Made by a program: the position numbers and the translations under genes. The notes under the pieces were generated by a model. It did not search any database. It worked only from the letters and a program-made list of their open reading frames with translations, and was not told where the DNA came from. A stretch of 64,000 nucleotides of DNA from Telluria mixta (GTDB taxonomy: Bacteria; Pseudomonadota; Gammaproteobacteria; Burkholderiales; Burkholderiaceae_D): assembly GCF_029223865.1 (NCBI RefSeq), contig NZ_CP119520.1, positions 4,712,001 through 4,776,000 on the forward strand. Reading direction: 5' to 3'. Within the stretch, counting starts at the first letter, position 1, and each line of letters starts with the position of its first letter. This document shows, piece after piece, positions 44,204-53,545 of this stretch.

Positions 44204-45364
44204 ATGTTCAAATATTTCCCAACAAACTACCCTTGGAACCTCTCGGTTGACCTGGCCATCGAGATGGGGGCCCGGATCGGCGAGATCGAGGAAATGTGTG
44301 CGCCGTTGCAGGAAGCGGCAAGGCAGCCTGATGCCGCGGGAACTAAGGCATTCCGCGAAACCTGGAGCCGTATGGCCGACAAGCTGTGCGGGCTGGCCGA
44401 AGAGGACGAGGCGCTCGGTCGCCTGATTTCGGCAGGCGATAAATATGGGCGCGCGGCCACCTACTACCAGACCGCCGAGCGCCTGCAGGCGCACGGTTCG
44501 CCGGGACGGGTGGAGCTGTATCGCCGCTTCATCGACGTCTTCAACCGCGGTATCAAGCTTGCTGGCGAGAACTGCGAGCGCGTCGAGATCCCGTATGGCG
44601 ACGCGCACATCTCCGGCCTGCTCGTGCGAGCCGAAGGCGTGACCGGGCCGGCGCCGATCCTGGTGCAAGTCAACGGCCTCGATTCGACCAAGGAAATGAA
44701 ATACCGCGTCGGCCTGCCGCACTGGCTTGCTAGGCGCGGCGTGTCTTCGCTCGTGATCGACCAGCCGGGCACCGGCGAGGCGCTGCGCCTGCACGGCATG
44801 CATGCCGTCTACGACAGCGAGCGCTGGGCCAGCAAGGTGGTCGACTGGCTCGAGACCCGTGCCGACGTCGACTCGAAACGCATCGGCCTGGAAGGTGTGT
44901 CGCTGGGCGGTTACTACTGCCCGCGCGCGGTCGCCTTCGAGCCGCGCTTCGCCATGGGTGTGGTATGGGGCGCCAATCACGACTGGCGCGACGTGCAGAA
45001 GAAGCGCCTGGAGAAAGAAGGCAGCTTCCCGGTGCCGCACTACTGGGAGCACGTGCGCTGGGTATGGGGCGCGAAGGACCAGGACGACTTCATGCGCATC
45101 GCCGAGAACGTGCACCTGGACGGCATCCTGGACCGCATCAAGGTGCCGTTCCTGGTCACCCACGGCGAGAAGGACTCGCAAATCCCGCTGCACTGGGCCG
45201 TCCGCACGTACGACCAGCTGGTCAACAGCCCTAAGCGTGAGCTGAAGATCTTCACTGAACGCGAAGGCGGCGTGCAGCACTCGAGTTTCGACAACTCGGC
45301 CAATGCCGGCGCGTACATTGCCGACTGGGTCGCCGAAACCCTGGGCGGCCGTACCGCCCTGTAA
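44204..45364 (+). CDS. Alpha/beta hydrolase, DUF1100/pseudooxynicotine-hydrolase-like
   Basis: Cytosolic hydrolase of 386 residues with an N-terminal helical cap (about residues 1-125) and a C-terminal alpha/beta-hydrolase core (PILVQVNGLDSTKEMKYRVG; nucleophile elbow LEGVSLGGYY, Ser about 230; acid in THGEKDSQIPL; His in GGVQHSSFDN). This layout is that of 2,6-dihydroxypseudooxynicotine hydrolase-type C-C bond hydrolases and FrsA relatives. Immediately upstream of an extradiol dioxygenase, it is a good candidate for hydrolysing the ring-cleavage product. Confidence 0.88.
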   Translation: MFKYFPTNYPWNLSVDLAIEMGARIGEIEEMCAPLQEAARQPDAAGTKAFRETWSRMADKLCGLAEEDEALGRLISAGDKYGRAATYYQTAERLQAHGSPGRVELYRRFIDVFNRGIKLAGENCERVEIPYGDAHISGLLVRAEGVTGPAPILVQVNGLDSTKEMKYRVGLPHWLARRGVSSLVIDQPGTGEALRLHGMHAVYDSERWASKVVDWLETRADVDSKRIGLEGVSLGGYYCPRAVAFEPRFAMGVVWGANHDWRDVQKKRLEKEGSFPVPHYWEHVRWVWGAKDQDDFMRIAENVHLDGILDRIKVPFLVTHGEKDSQIPLHWAVRTYDQLVNSPKRELKIFTEREGGVQHSSFDNSANAGAYIADWVAETLGGRTAL

Positions 45365-45392
45365 TCCCACGATAGCCTAAAGAGAGAAACAC

Positions 45393-46340
45393 ATGAACAT
45401 CATCGGACCCGACGCGCTGGTCTTCGGCGTGGACGACGTGGCCGCCTGCGCGCAATACCTGACCGACTATGGCCTCACACCGGTCGGCAACGGTCGCTTC
45501 GAAGCGCTGGATGGCACCGCAATCGTCCTGGCGCACAAGGACGATCCGGCACTGCCGGCATCGCTCGGCACAGCAAGCATGCTGCGCAAGACCATCTATG
45601 GCGTCGCCGACCAGCAGGCGCTCGGCGCCATCGAGGAAGAACTCGGCCGCGACCGCGAGGTACGCACGCTCGCTGACGGCAGCATCGAGGCGGTCGACGA
45701 CATGGGCTTCGTGCTCGGCTTCCAGGTGACACCACGCCGCCCGCTGGATCTTCCGGCCGAAGCGGTCAACGCGCCGTACGCGCCGGCTGGACGACCGGCC
45801 AACGTCATCGGCGTCGACGAGAACGCGCCGGCGCTGCCGCGCACGTTGTCGCACGTCGTGTATTTTGTTCCGGATGCCGTGAAGGCCGAGGCCTTCTACG
45901 TGGAGCGGCTGGGATTCCGCTGCACCGACCGCCTCCTGGGCGCGGGGCCTTTCCTGAAACCAGCCGGGACCAGCGACCACCACACGCTGTTCCTGATCCA
46001 GACACCGCCGTTCATGAAGGGATGCGAGCACTTCACCTTCCACATGGGCGGCCCGACGGAAGTCATGCAGGCCGGCACCCGCTTCGTGAACAAGGGCTAC
46101 CAATCGTTCTGGGGGCCAGGCCGCCACAAGATGGGCTCCAACTGGTTCTGGTACTTCAACAGCCCGCTCGGCTGCCACGTTGAGTACGACGCCGACATGG
46201 ACCTGCATGACGAAATGTGGACGGCGCGCGCTGTGCCGATGAGCGCGGACGCCTCGCAACTGTTCCTGTTCCAGCAGCGCGACAAGTGGGCGCCGGGCGG
46301 ACCGCCGCCGGGTGCGGCCGGCGCGGGCGAACGGCACTGA
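45393..46340 (+). CDS. Extradiol ring-cleavage dioxygenase, VOC superfamily
   Basis: Iron-dependent dioxygenase of 315 residues with two VOC modules. The N-terminal module (about residues 1-115) is degenerate. The catalytic C-terminal module carries the 2-His-1-carboxylate ligands: His154 in LSHVVYFV, His196/197 in SDHHTLFLI and Glu264 in CHVEYDAD. It would cleave a catechol-type ring next to the diol. A paralogue remnant lies at 1.3-1.7 kb. Order VOC dioxygenase, Rieske ferredoxin, FAD monooxygenase resembles the fdeC-D-E genes of Herbaspirillum naringenin degradation as I recall them; similarity needs alignment. Confidence 0.9.
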   Translation: MNIIGPDALVFGVDDVAACAQYLTDYGLTPVGNGRFEALDGTAIVLAHKDDPALPASLGTASMLRKTIYGVADQQALGAIEEELGRDREVRTLADGSIEAVDDMGFVLGFQVTPRRPLDLPAEAVNAPYAPAGRPANVIGVDENAPALPRTLSHVVYFVPDAVKAEAFYVERLGFRCTDRLLGAGPFLKPAGTSDHHTLFLIQTPPFMKGCEHFTFHMGGPTEVMQAGTRFVNKGYQSFWGPGRHKMGSNWFWYFNSPLGCHVEYDADMDLHDEMWTARAVPMSADASQLFLFQQRDKWAPGGPPPGAAGAGERH

Positions 46341-46350
46341 CGGCACGCTG

Positions 46351-46710
46351 ATGGCCACCCCGGTATTCCTGTGCCGCGACGGTGAACTGGCGGAAGGCGA
46401 ATCGCGTGGCTTCGATCCCTGGAACGATGGACAAGACACCGTGCTGCTGGTGCGGCACGGGGGCAAAGTCCACGGCTGGCGAGATGCCTGCCCGCACCAT
46501 GGCGGCACGCCGATGGCCTGGCGCAAGGACGCTTATCTCAACTATGAGCGGGACCGGATCGTGTGTGCCGCCCATGGCGCCCAGTTCGACATCGCAAGCG
46601 GCGCCTGCGTGCTCGGCCCTTGCCTGGGCCAGTCGCTGCAACGGGTCGAGCTCATGACGACGACCGAACAACATATATACGTTTGCCCCCAGGGCCAAGA
46701 GGAGACATGA
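46351..46710 (+). CDS. Rieske 2Fe-2S ferredoxin-like protein
   Basis: Small electron carrier of 119 residues. The Rieske ligands are C-P-H in RDACPHHGGTPMAW (about residues 47-49) and C-x2-H in VCAAHGAQFDIASG (about residues 71-74). Start ATG 46351 is 10 bases after the dioxygenase stop, and the FAD monooxygenase begins one base after its stop, so the three are co-translated. It could reactivate the dioxygenase iron or supply electrons to it. No counterpart exists in the eroded copy at 1.3-2.2 kb. Confidence 0.9.
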   Translation: MATPVFLCRDGELAEGESRGFDPWNDGQDTVLLVRHGGKVHGWRDACPHHGGTPMAWRKDAYLNYERDRIVCAAHGAQFDIASGACVLGPCLGQSLQRVELMTTTEQHIYVCPQGQEET

Positions 46711-46711
46711 C

Positions 46712-47842
46712 ATGGCATGCCCAGTCAACAAGGTGCTGATCATCGGCGGCGGCTTTTCCGGCATGGCCGCCGCCATCCAGCTGCGCAAGCGCGGCATTGA
46801 GGTCGACCTGGTCGAGATCGACCCGGGCTGGCGCTCCTACGGCGCCGGCATCAGCATGGGCGGCGCCAGCATGCGCGCGCTGAGCCAGCTCGGCGTGATC
46901 GACGCCTTCCTCGACGAGGGCGCTGCATCCGACGGCGTCGAGATATTCATCCCGACCGGCCAGAAGGTTGCCGAACTGCCGACTCCGCGCATCGCCGGTC
47001 CCGAGGTGCCGGGTAACGGCGCCATCATGCGTCCTGTGCTGGCGCGCATCCTGGCAGACGCCACGCGCGCCTCGGGCGCAAACGTGCGCCTGGGTTGTAC
47101 CTTTACCTCGATCGATACTGACGCGAGCGGGGTCGAGGTGGCATTCATCGATGGCAGCAAAGGACGCTACGACCTTGTGATCGGCGCCGACGGCCTGTAT
47201 TCGAAGGTGCGCGAAACCGTCTTTCCGGACTCCCCGAAGCCGGAGTACAGCGGGCAGGGCGTATGGCGCGCTGTGCTTCCGCGCCTGCCGGAAGTGAATG
47301 GCACCATGATGTGGATGGGCCCGAAGGTCAAGCCCGGCCTGAATCCGGTATCGCGCGACGAGATGTACCTGTTCGTGACCGAAGACCGCGCTACCAACGA
47401 TTTCATCGACCCGGCCGAGTTCCTGCCTCGCCTGAAAGCTTTGCTGGCGCCGTTCCCGGCACCCCTCCTGCAGCAAGTGCGCGAGCAGTTGAACGAAAGT
47501 TCGCAGGTCATCTTCCGTCCGCTGGAGAGCATGTTCATGCCCAGCCCCTGGTTCAAGGGCAGGGTGGTGCTGATCGGAGACACGGTGCATGCCACTACAC
47601 CGCACATGGCCTCGGGCGCATGCATCGGCATCGAAGATGCGATCGTGCTGGCCGACGAGTTGGCCGCCGCCGGCAGCGTCGACCAGGCGCTGGACCGCTA
47701 CCTGGCGCGCCGCTGGGAACGCTGCCGCATGGTTGTGCAGAACTCGGGGCGCCTGGGCGAGATCGAGATCGCCGGCGGCGACAAGGAAGAACACGCGCGC
47801 ATCATGCGCACGACGCTCGCGGCACTGGCCGCGCCAATTTGA
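46712..47842 (+). CDS. FAD-dependent aromatic monooxygenase
   Basis: Class A flavoprotein hydroxylase of 376 residues. FAD motifs: VLIIGGGFSGMAAAIQLRKR (residues 8-27), the NAD(P)H/FAD DG motif VIGADGLYSKVRETVF (about 157-172) and the GD motif VVLIGDTVHATTPHMASGA (about 284-302). It would hydroxylate a phenol to the catechol cleaved by the adjacent dioxygenase. RBS GAGGAGAC. Its N-terminal third exists as a remnant at 1753-2168, at roughly 70 percent identity by eye. Confidence 0.93.
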   Translation: MACPVNKVLIIGGGFSGMAAAIQLRKRGIEVDLVEIDPGWRSYGAGISMGGASMRALSQLGVIDAFLDEGAASDGVEIFIPTGQKVAELPTPRIAGPEVPGNGAIMRPVLARILADATRASGANVRLGCTFTSIDTDASGVEVAFIDGSKGRYDLVIGADGLYSKVRETVFPDSPKPEYSGQGVWRAVLPRLPEVNGTMMWMGPKVKPGLNPVSRDEMYLFVTEDRATNDFIDPAEFLPRLKALLAPFPAPLLQQVREQLNESSQVIFRPLESMFMPSPWFKGRVVLIGDTVHATTPHMASGACIGIEDAIVLADELAAAGSVDQALDRYLARRWERCRMVVQNSGRLGEIEIAGGDKEEHARIMRTTLAALAAPI

Positions 47843-47852
47843 GGAGCTACCG

Positions 47853-48677
47853 ATGACCCGTAAATTTATCGACCTGTCGATCTACCTGGAAAACGAGGTG
47901 CTGTCGGATCCGCCTCCGCTGGCGCCGAAGATCACCTACCAAAAGCACACCGACACGCTGCCCGAATTCATGGCCATGATCCCGGGCACCACGGTCGCCG
48001 ACTACCCGGACGGCGAGGCCGCTGCCGCCGAATGGGTGACCATGACGACCCACAGCGGCACCCATCTGGACGCGCCTTACCACTTCCATTCGACGATGGA
48101 TGCGAAGTCGGGCGAGAAGAAGGCGTCGATCACGATCGACGAGGTGCCGCTGGAGTGGTGCTTCCAGCCGGGCGTGAAGCTGGACTTCCGCCACTTCCCG
48201 GATGGCTACGTTGCAACGGCTGCCGACGTTGAAACGGAACTCAAGCGCATCGGCCATGACCTGCAGCCGCTCGACATCGTCGTGGTAAATACCCGCGCGG
48301 GCAGCCGCTATGGCCACAACGACTTCGTCCAGGCCGGCTGCGGCATGGGGTACGAAGCAACCATGTATCTGCTCGAACGCGGAGTGCGTCTCACCGGTAC
48401 CGATGCCTGGAGCTGGGACGCACCATTCTCGTACACCGCGAAGAAGATCACCGAGACTGGTGATGTCTCGCTGATCTGGGAAGGACACAAGGCTGGCCGC
48501 GACATCGGCTACTGCCATCTGGAGAAGCTGCACAACCTCGAAGCCTTGCCAGCTCATGGCTTCTACATCAGCTGCTTCCCGCACAAGGTCAGGCGCGGTT
48601 CGGCAGGCTGGACCCGCGCGGTGGCGATCGTCGACGACGAGTTGCTGGCACTGCCCCGCAGCGGAGAGACGCGATGA
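47853..48677 (+). CDS. Cyclase-family metal hydrolase (kynurenine-formamidase-like)
   Basis: Protein of 274 residues with the family signature HSGTHLDAPYHF (about residues 66-77; H-x-G-T-H-x-D-x-P-x-H metal site). Other conserved parts are VPLEWCFQPGVKLDF, IVVVNTRAGSRYGHNDF, and GTDAWSWDAPF. Members hydrolyse amides, lactones or imides, or isomerise ring-cleavage products. Start ATG 47853 follows GAGGAGCTACC. Its stop overlaps the next gene (ATGA). A fragment of a paralogue's start is at 2175. Likely a step after ring opening. Confidence 0.9.
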   Translation: MTRKFIDLSIYLENEVLSDPPPLAPKITYQKHTDTLPEFMAMIPGTTVADYPDGEAAAAEWVTMTTHSGTHLDAPYHFHSTMDAKSGEKKASITIDEVPLEWCFQPGVKLDFRHFPDGYVATAADVETELKRIGHDLQPLDIVVVNTRAGSRYGHNDFVQAGCGMGYEATMYLLERGVRLTGTDAWSWDAPFSYTAKKITETGDVSLIWEGHKAGRDIGYCHLEKLHNLEALPAHGFYISCFPHKVRRGSAGWTRAVAIVDDELLALPRSGETR

Positions 48678-49666
48678 AGCTGGCCACATACCGCAACGGC
48701 CGGCCAGATGGGTGCCTGATGGTGGTTTCGCGTGACTTGGCCAGCGCGGTCGACGTGTCGGCTCTGGCGCCGGACCTGCTCCACGCGATCCAGGGCTGGG
48801 AGCGCCTGGCTCCGCAACTGCAGCAGATCTCCGACGCGCTCAACGAGGGGTGCGCGACCGGCGCCATAGTCTTCGAGCCCGCCCGATGCATGGCGCCACT
48901 GCCGCGTACGTTCCAATGGTGCGACGCTTCGGCCTTTCTGAACCATGGGCGCCTGATGGAGCGGGCATTCAACACGGCGCCGATCCCGGATTTTGAGTCG
49001 GTTCCAGTGATGTACCAGGGCGCTGCCGACGACTTCCTCGGTCCGCACGATGCGGTGCCGCTGCCAGATGAAGCGCTCGGGATCGACTTCGAGGGAGAGT
49101 TTGGCGTGATCGTCGGATCAGTCGCCATGGGCACGCCCCCATCCCGGGCACTAGAAGCGGTGCGCCTGCTGGTCCAGTTGAACGACTGGAGCCTGCGTGC
49201 ACTCGGTCCGCGCGAGATGAAAAGTGGCTTCGGCTTCCTGCAGGCCAAGCCGTCGACAAGCTTCGCCCCGGTGGCAATCACGCCGGACGAGCTGGGCGAC
49301 GCATGGCGCGACGGCCGCGTGCACCTCGACCTTGAGGTCGAGTGGAACGGCCAGGCTTTCGGTCATCCCAACGGCGGCGAGATGAACTTCGGCTTCGGCG
49401 AACTGATTGCGCATGCGGCGCGTACACGCCGGCTTAGCGCCGGTACTGTTATCGGCTCCGGCACCGTCTCGAATGTATCGCGCGACGCCGGCTCGGCCTG
49501 TATCGCGGAGAGGCGCGTGATCGAGATCATCGACCATGGTGAACCGCGTACCGCTTTCATGCGCTTTGGCGACAGGGTGCGGATGCGCGCGCGCGCCTCT
49601 GGCGGAGAACTGCCGTTCGGGATTATCGAGCAGCAGGTCGTCTGTGCCGGGGTGCCAGGCGCCTGA
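48674..49666 (+). CDS. Fumarylacetoacetate-hydrolase-family protein
   Basis: Metal-dependent C-C hydrolase, isomerase or decarboxylase of 330 residues. The FAH metal-binding pattern appears as GIDFEGEFGVIVG (acidic residues about 137-141) and QLNDWSLRALGPREMKSGFG with the second acidic ligand (Asp about 171). The N-terminal part (about 1-95) and KPSTSFAPVAITPDEL are typical. Last gene of the operon, overlapping the cyclase gene by four bases. It probably splits the ring-cleavage product into central metabolites. Confidence 0.92.
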   Translation: MKLATYRNGRPDGCLMVVSRDLASAVDVSALAPDLLHAIQGWERLAPQLQQISDALNEGCATGAIVFEPARCMAPLPRTFQWCDASAFLNHGRLMERAFNTAPIPDFESVPVMYQGAADDFLGPHDAVPLPDEALGIDFEGEFGVIVGSVAMGTPPSRALEAVRLLVQLNDWSLRALGPREMKSGFGFLQAKPSTSFAPVAITPDELGDAWRDGRVHLDLEVEWNGQAFGHPNGGEMNFGFGELIAHAARTRRLSAGTVIGSGTVSNVSRDAGSACIAERRVIEIIDHGEPRTAFMRFGDRVRMRARASGGELPFGIIEQQVVCAGVPGA

Positions 49667-49669
49667 AAT

Positions 49670-49681
49670 GGACAATTGTCC
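49670..49681. promoter_or_regulatory. Perfect GGACAATTGTCC palindrome after the operon
   Basis: A 12-base perfect palindrome begins four bases after the FAH-family stop codon. It may be a short hairpin or a protein-binding site. No other exact copy was noticed in the window. Confidence 0.3.
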
Positions 49682-50213
49682 GCACTGGCCGAACCAGCTC
49701 TGACAGATGGATTTAAAAGGGTATCCTACGTTGACCGACGAAATTGGCCCGCCAGTGCGATCTCCTGACGGTACTGTCGGCAGGCGGACTTAAGCTCATA
49801 CGTAATTCGGCAAGGCAACGTCGATGAATCGGCACGCTCAGTCATGGCCAGCAGCGCGGAGCCGACAAGCCCAATCACGCCAGCCCTCTGTTCCGGTCAT
49901 TGCGCGCCGCACTAACGCAAAAGGCGTCTTCACGCTTTTGACCGCACGTCGATACGATCCTGCCGAGAAAACTCTCTGATGAAATTCGCGACTTGGCGAC
50001 AGGTACGTTGTCTTTGTCCGCACAGCAACGATCTGTGGTCAAACCATCACGCATAAACGTTTTTTGAGTGAAATTATATTTTCCATATAGATATTCTGAC
50101 CCATTATCGAACCCGCGATGCGTCTTGAGTTATTCAAGGCTTCAACTCTCCAGTCTTGTGTCCCCACGGGGCACAGGACCGGAGACAAACTAGAGTGTCA
50201 CCTTCCTAAGATT
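49682..50213. other. Intergenic region, promoter side of the porin gene
   Basis: About 530 bases with no reliable gene. An AT-rich stretch (about 50050-50100, AAATTATATTTTCCATATAG) is the likely promoter zone of the porin gene. The frame of the porin is open from 50118 but that portion has no signal-peptide character. Confidence 0.4.
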
Positions 50214-51260
50214 ATGAAAAGTCATTCCCTCGCAGCACTGCTGCTTCTCCCTCTGGCTGTGTCAACTGCGTATGCGCAGGACGGCGAGACCTCGTCCGTC
50301 CGTGTGAGCGGCTTCGGTACCGGTGCCCTGACCTGGACGAACACCAACGATGCGCAATTTGCTCGCACGAACCAGGCAAGCGGTGCTGGCACGTCACCAC
50401 GTACTGGTGTCGATTCCAACCTTGGCGTGCAAGTCGACGCCAAGATCAACGATTGGCTGTCGCTCACCGGCCAAGGCCTGGTCCGCAAGTTTGGCGAAGA
50501 CGACTACGGCGCGGATGCCACGTTAGCATTCGCCAAGTTCAAGTTTTCCGATACGCTGAACGTACGCGTCGGCCGCGTGCCGCTGGCGATCTTCATGGTC
50601 TCTGATTATCGCAACGTGGGCTATGCCAACACGATGGTGCGTCCATCCCAGGAAGTGTATTCGCAAGTGCCGATGGACAGTCTCGACGGAGCCGACCTGA
50701 GCTGGCAGCAGAACATCGGGTCCTCCACGTTGACCACGCAGCTTGCCTATGGCAGCTCTACCACCACGATGGCGGGAGGAGTCGGCAAGGCCAAGCTCAC
50801 GGACGCAAGCGTCGTCAATTTCATTTTCGAGCAGGGTCCGTATACGCTGCGCTTCGGCCGCAATGACGGCAAGCTGTCGCTCGACCAAGGAGCCTTCCAT
50901 TTGCCAAAGACCAAGGTGTCATTCACCGGCATCGGTTTTAGTATGGACTCGAACAACGTCGTCGTGCAATCCGAGTACACGCAAGCGCGAGGAATCGGAA
51001 ATGGCAGCAACGGCTGGTATGTAATGGGCGGATACCGGTTTGACAAGGTGCTGCCGTACTACAGTCACGGCAAGGAAACACGCGATATCGCACAGAGCAC
51101 GGATAGTGTTGGCCTGCGCTGGGACGCTTTCCGCTCGGCTGCCCTAAAGTTCCAAGTCGACCGTGTCGATCCAACAGGCCGCGGATTGTTCATTCAGCCC
51201 AAGACCGGCTTCCATGGCCCCGTCACCGTCGGCACGATTGCCGTCGACTTCGTTTTCTAA
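50214..51260 (+). CDS. Outer-membrane porin (OprO/DcaP-like)
   Basis: Exported beta-barrel of 348 residues. ATG 50214 starts a good signal peptide (MKSHSLAALLLLPLAVSTAY, AQ-D); the upstream in-frame ATG at 50118 would mask it. Barrel features: VRVSGFGTGALTWTNTND, FAKFKFSDTLNVRVGRVPLA, and C-terminal VGTIAVDFVF ending in Phe. The body resembles short anion/DcaP-type porins. The next gene encodes a small phosphate-binding-like protein and then an MCP, a recurring trio in related bacteria, suggesting uptake plus sensing of one ligand. Confidence 0.85.
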   Translation: MKSHSLAALLLLPLAVSTAYAQDGETSSVRVSGFGTGALTWTNTNDAQFARTNQASGAGTSPRTGVDSNLGVQVDAKINDWLSLTGQGLVRKFGEDDYGADATLAFAKFKFSDTLNVRVGRVPLAIFMVSDYRNVGYANTMVRPSQEVYSQVPMDSLDGADLSWQQNIGSSTLTTQLAYGSSTTTMAGGVGKAKLTDASVVNFIFEQGPYTLRFGRNDGKLSLDQGAFHLPKTKVSFTGIGFSMDSNNVVVQSEYTQARGIGNGSNGWYVMGGYRFDKVLPYYSHGKETRDIAQSTDSVGLRWDAFRSAALKFQVDRVDPTGRGLFIQPKTGFHGPVTVGTIAVDFVF

Positions 51261-51270
51261 GGAGGCAGCC

Positions 51271-51690
51271 ATGCACAATACGATCCGTTCCCTTGCTTTC
51301 GTTGTTGCTTTCGTTGTTGCGTTCGGCGCCGCGTTGCCTGCCCTGGCCGAAGTCGTCGTCGTCGTCAACCCGGCCGCGCCGCAGGCATCGATGACCAAGG
51401 ATGAAGTCGCACAACACTTCCTTGGCAAAGCCAGCTCACTGACGCCGATCGACCAACCGGAAAACGCCCCGATCCGTGCGGAGTTCTACAAAAAGGTCGC
51501 CGACAAGGACATGTCGCAAGTAAAAGCGCTGTGGTCGAAGCTGGTCTTTACGGGTAAGGCGACGATGCCGAAGGAAGTCGGCAGCAGCGCCGAGGTGAAG
51601 AAAGCGGTTGCCGCGAATCCGAAAGCCATCGGCTACATCGAGAAGAGTGCAGTCGACGCCACGGTCAAAGTAATCTACACGGCCCCATAA
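51271..51690 (+). CDS. Small PstS-like periplasmic protein
   Basis: Exported protein of 139 residues, much shorter than full binding proteins (about 330). Signal peptide (LAFVVAFVVAFGAALPALAE) followed by VVVVNPAAPQASMTKDEVAQ, FLGKASSLTPIDQPE and AVAANPKAIGYIEKSAVD, which match one lobe of PBP-like phosphate/anion-binding proteins. RBS GGAGGC 10 bases after the porin stop. It may pass ligand between the porin and the chemoreceptor; function not established. Confidence 0.8.
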   Translation: MHNTIRSLAFVVAFVVAFGAALPALAEVVVVVNPAAPQASMTKDEVAQHFLGKASSLTPIDQPENAPIRAEFYKKVADKDMSQVKALWSKLVFTGKATMPKEVGSSAEVKKAVAANPKAIGYIEKSAVDATVKVIYTAP

Positions 51691-51770
51691 CCCTGGCTTG
51701 ACCTTATCGGTCCGCCGTGCCGTCAACCGGCCGGCGGAGCGTTATGCAGTGCCATCACCGCTAGAGAACC

Positions 51771-53348
51771 ATGAGCATCAAACGCAAGATATGGGCATTG
51801 CCCGTCATATCGACCCTCGTGTTCGGCTTCGGCATCGGCGTCAGTTCCGTGATCGCGACCGATGCGATGCACTCCATCGACAGAACGTCGACCCTTGACT
51901 ATCCGTTGCTGGAGACTGCGAAAGCGTTGAATCTCGAAGTTGGCGCGATTTCAGATGGCTTGCGCGACGCGGTCAGCGAAGGCGACAAGTCGCGCATTGC
52001 CCAGATCGGCGAGCAGGCCGGCAAGGTTCTCGCGCGCCTCGACAAGCTCGCCCGCCTCGAAGGTCAGGGCGCGTCCGGTGCCCGGCTCAAGAAGGAATTC
52101 GACGACTATTACGCGCCGGCGTTGATGGCCGCACGCATCATGCTGGAGATCGAGCAGGGCGATGTCCAGGCCGCGGTTGGCAAGATGCAAACGGCGCAGC
52201 GTGTCCTGCAGGCCGATCTCGTCCGGGTCGGCGACGCAGCGCAACGCCAGTTCCAGGCCGGCGTCGGGCATAGCGGTGACGGCGTGCGCCGGGTGTTGTG
52301 GACGATGGTTCTGACCGCGCTGGTGGTGGTGGCCGGACTGGCAACCGTATCGTGGTTCGTCGTCCGGGCCATCTGGCAGCAACTCGGTGGCGAACCCGAG
52401 TATGCGCGGGCGATCGCACAGGCGGTGGCCGGCGGCGACCTGGCGATGGACATCCGTACCGACCGCAGCGACAGCGTGCTGGCCGCCCTCGCCGAAATGC
52501 GCACGCGCCTCGCTACACTCGTGGCCGGCATCAAGTCGTCCGCCGACACGATCGCTTCCGCCAGCGCGGAGATCGCCCGGGGCAACGCCGACCTGGCCGG
52601 GAGGACCGAAGCGCAGGCGCACAACCTGGATCTCACTAACCGTTCGATGCGGGAGCTGACCGGCACAGTGGAGCAGAACATGACAAGCGTGGGCGAAGCG
52701 AACCAGTTGGTTGGCGACGCCACGCGCATCGCAACGCGCGGCGGAGAGGTGGTCGACAGCGTAGTGGCGACGATGGGGGACATTAATGCGTCGGCAGGCA
52801 AGATCGTCGACATCATTGGCGTCATCGATGGCATCGCGTTCCAGACCAATATTCTGGCACTGAACGCGGCGGTGGAGGCGGCGCGCGCGGGAGAGCAGGG
52901 CCGCGGGTTCGCCGTGGTCGCCAGCGAGGTGCGCAACCTCGCCCAGCGCAGTGCTGCGGCGGCGAAGGAAATCAAGGCGCTGATCGGAGATTCCGTATCG
53001 AAGGTCACCACCGGGAGCGCACTCGTCGACGAGGCGGGCGCCACGATGAAGCTGATCGTCGATTCGGTCCGGAAGGTGGAAATGATCATGACCGAAATCA
53101 GCGCGGCCGGACAACGCCAGGCCATCGGCATCGACCAGATCGGCCAAGCCATCGGTAGCATGGACGAGATGACGCAGCAGAACTCTGCACTCGTCGAAGA
53201 GGCGTCGGCCGCGGCGGAATCGCTGTCCGACCAAACGACGCAACTGACTGATGCGTTGCAGGTCTTCAGGCTGGATGCGGGTTCGTCGCGCCCGGATGTG
53301 TCTGGCCGTCAGCTGACGCCGGCATTGGGCATCCCCTCGCGACGGTAG
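51771..53348 (+). CDS. Methyl-accepting chemotaxis protein
   Basis: Chemoreceptor of 525 residues. Two membrane helices (about residues 10-32 and 177-202: [20 protein letters not shown]) flank a helical periplasmic sensor. A HAMP-like segment follows, then a signalling domain with the highly conserved hairpin tip [20 protein letters not shown] followed by [20 protein letters not shown], and [17 protein letters not shown]. The [13 protein letters not shown] segment is typical of Burkholderiales receptors. Context suggests it senses the ligand of the preceding porin and periplasmic protein. Confidence 0.95.
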   Translation: MSIKRKIWALPVISTLVFGFGIGVSSVIATDAMHSIDRTSTLDYPLLETAKALNLEVGAISDGLRDAVSEGDKSRIAQIGEQAGKVLARLDKLARLEGQGASGARLKKEFDDYYAPALMAARIMLEIEQGDVQAAVGKMQTAQRVLQADLVRVGDAAQRQFQAGVGHSGDGVRRVLWTMVLTALVVVAGLATVSWFVVRAIWQQLGGEPEYARAIAQAVAGGDLAMDIRTDRSDSVLAALAEMRTRLATLVAGIKSSADTIASASAEIARGNADLAGRTEAQAHNLDLTNRSMRELTGTVEQNMTSVGEANQLVGDATRIATRGGEVVDSVVATMGDINASAGKIVDIIGVIDGIAFQTNILALNAAVEAARAGEQGRGFAVVASEVRNLAQRSAAAAKEIKALIGDSVSKVTTGSALVDEAGATMKLIVDSVRKVEMIMTEISAAGQRQAIGIDQIGQAIGSMDEMTQQNSALVEEASAAAESLSDQTTQLTDALQVFRLDAGSSRPDVSGRQLTPALGIPSRR

Positions 53349-53482
53349 AGAAATTCCCTCGTTTATGAATACATTGATTTTCCGGCAAGCACAACCCGCA
53401 GATGTTGCCTAGACATTGACGTGGCCGTAACGATGATGTGACGGATCGCCGATCCGCCTTAACAACGAAGACCTTGAAACAT

Positions 53483-53542
53483 ATGAAGAGATCACATGCA
53501 CCCGATGCCAAGACCGCCAACATCATGGCGGGCGAGGTGTAA
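53483..53542 (+). CDS. Possible leader peptide (19 codons) before the MFS gene
   Basis: ATG 53483 opens MKRSHAPDAKTANIMAGEV and stops 3 bases before the MFS start codon at 53546. The tight spacing could couple translation. It may instead be the residue of an older gene end. No family is recognisable. Confidence 0.2.
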   Translation: MKRSHAPDAKTANIMAGEV

Positions 53543-53545
53543 GGG

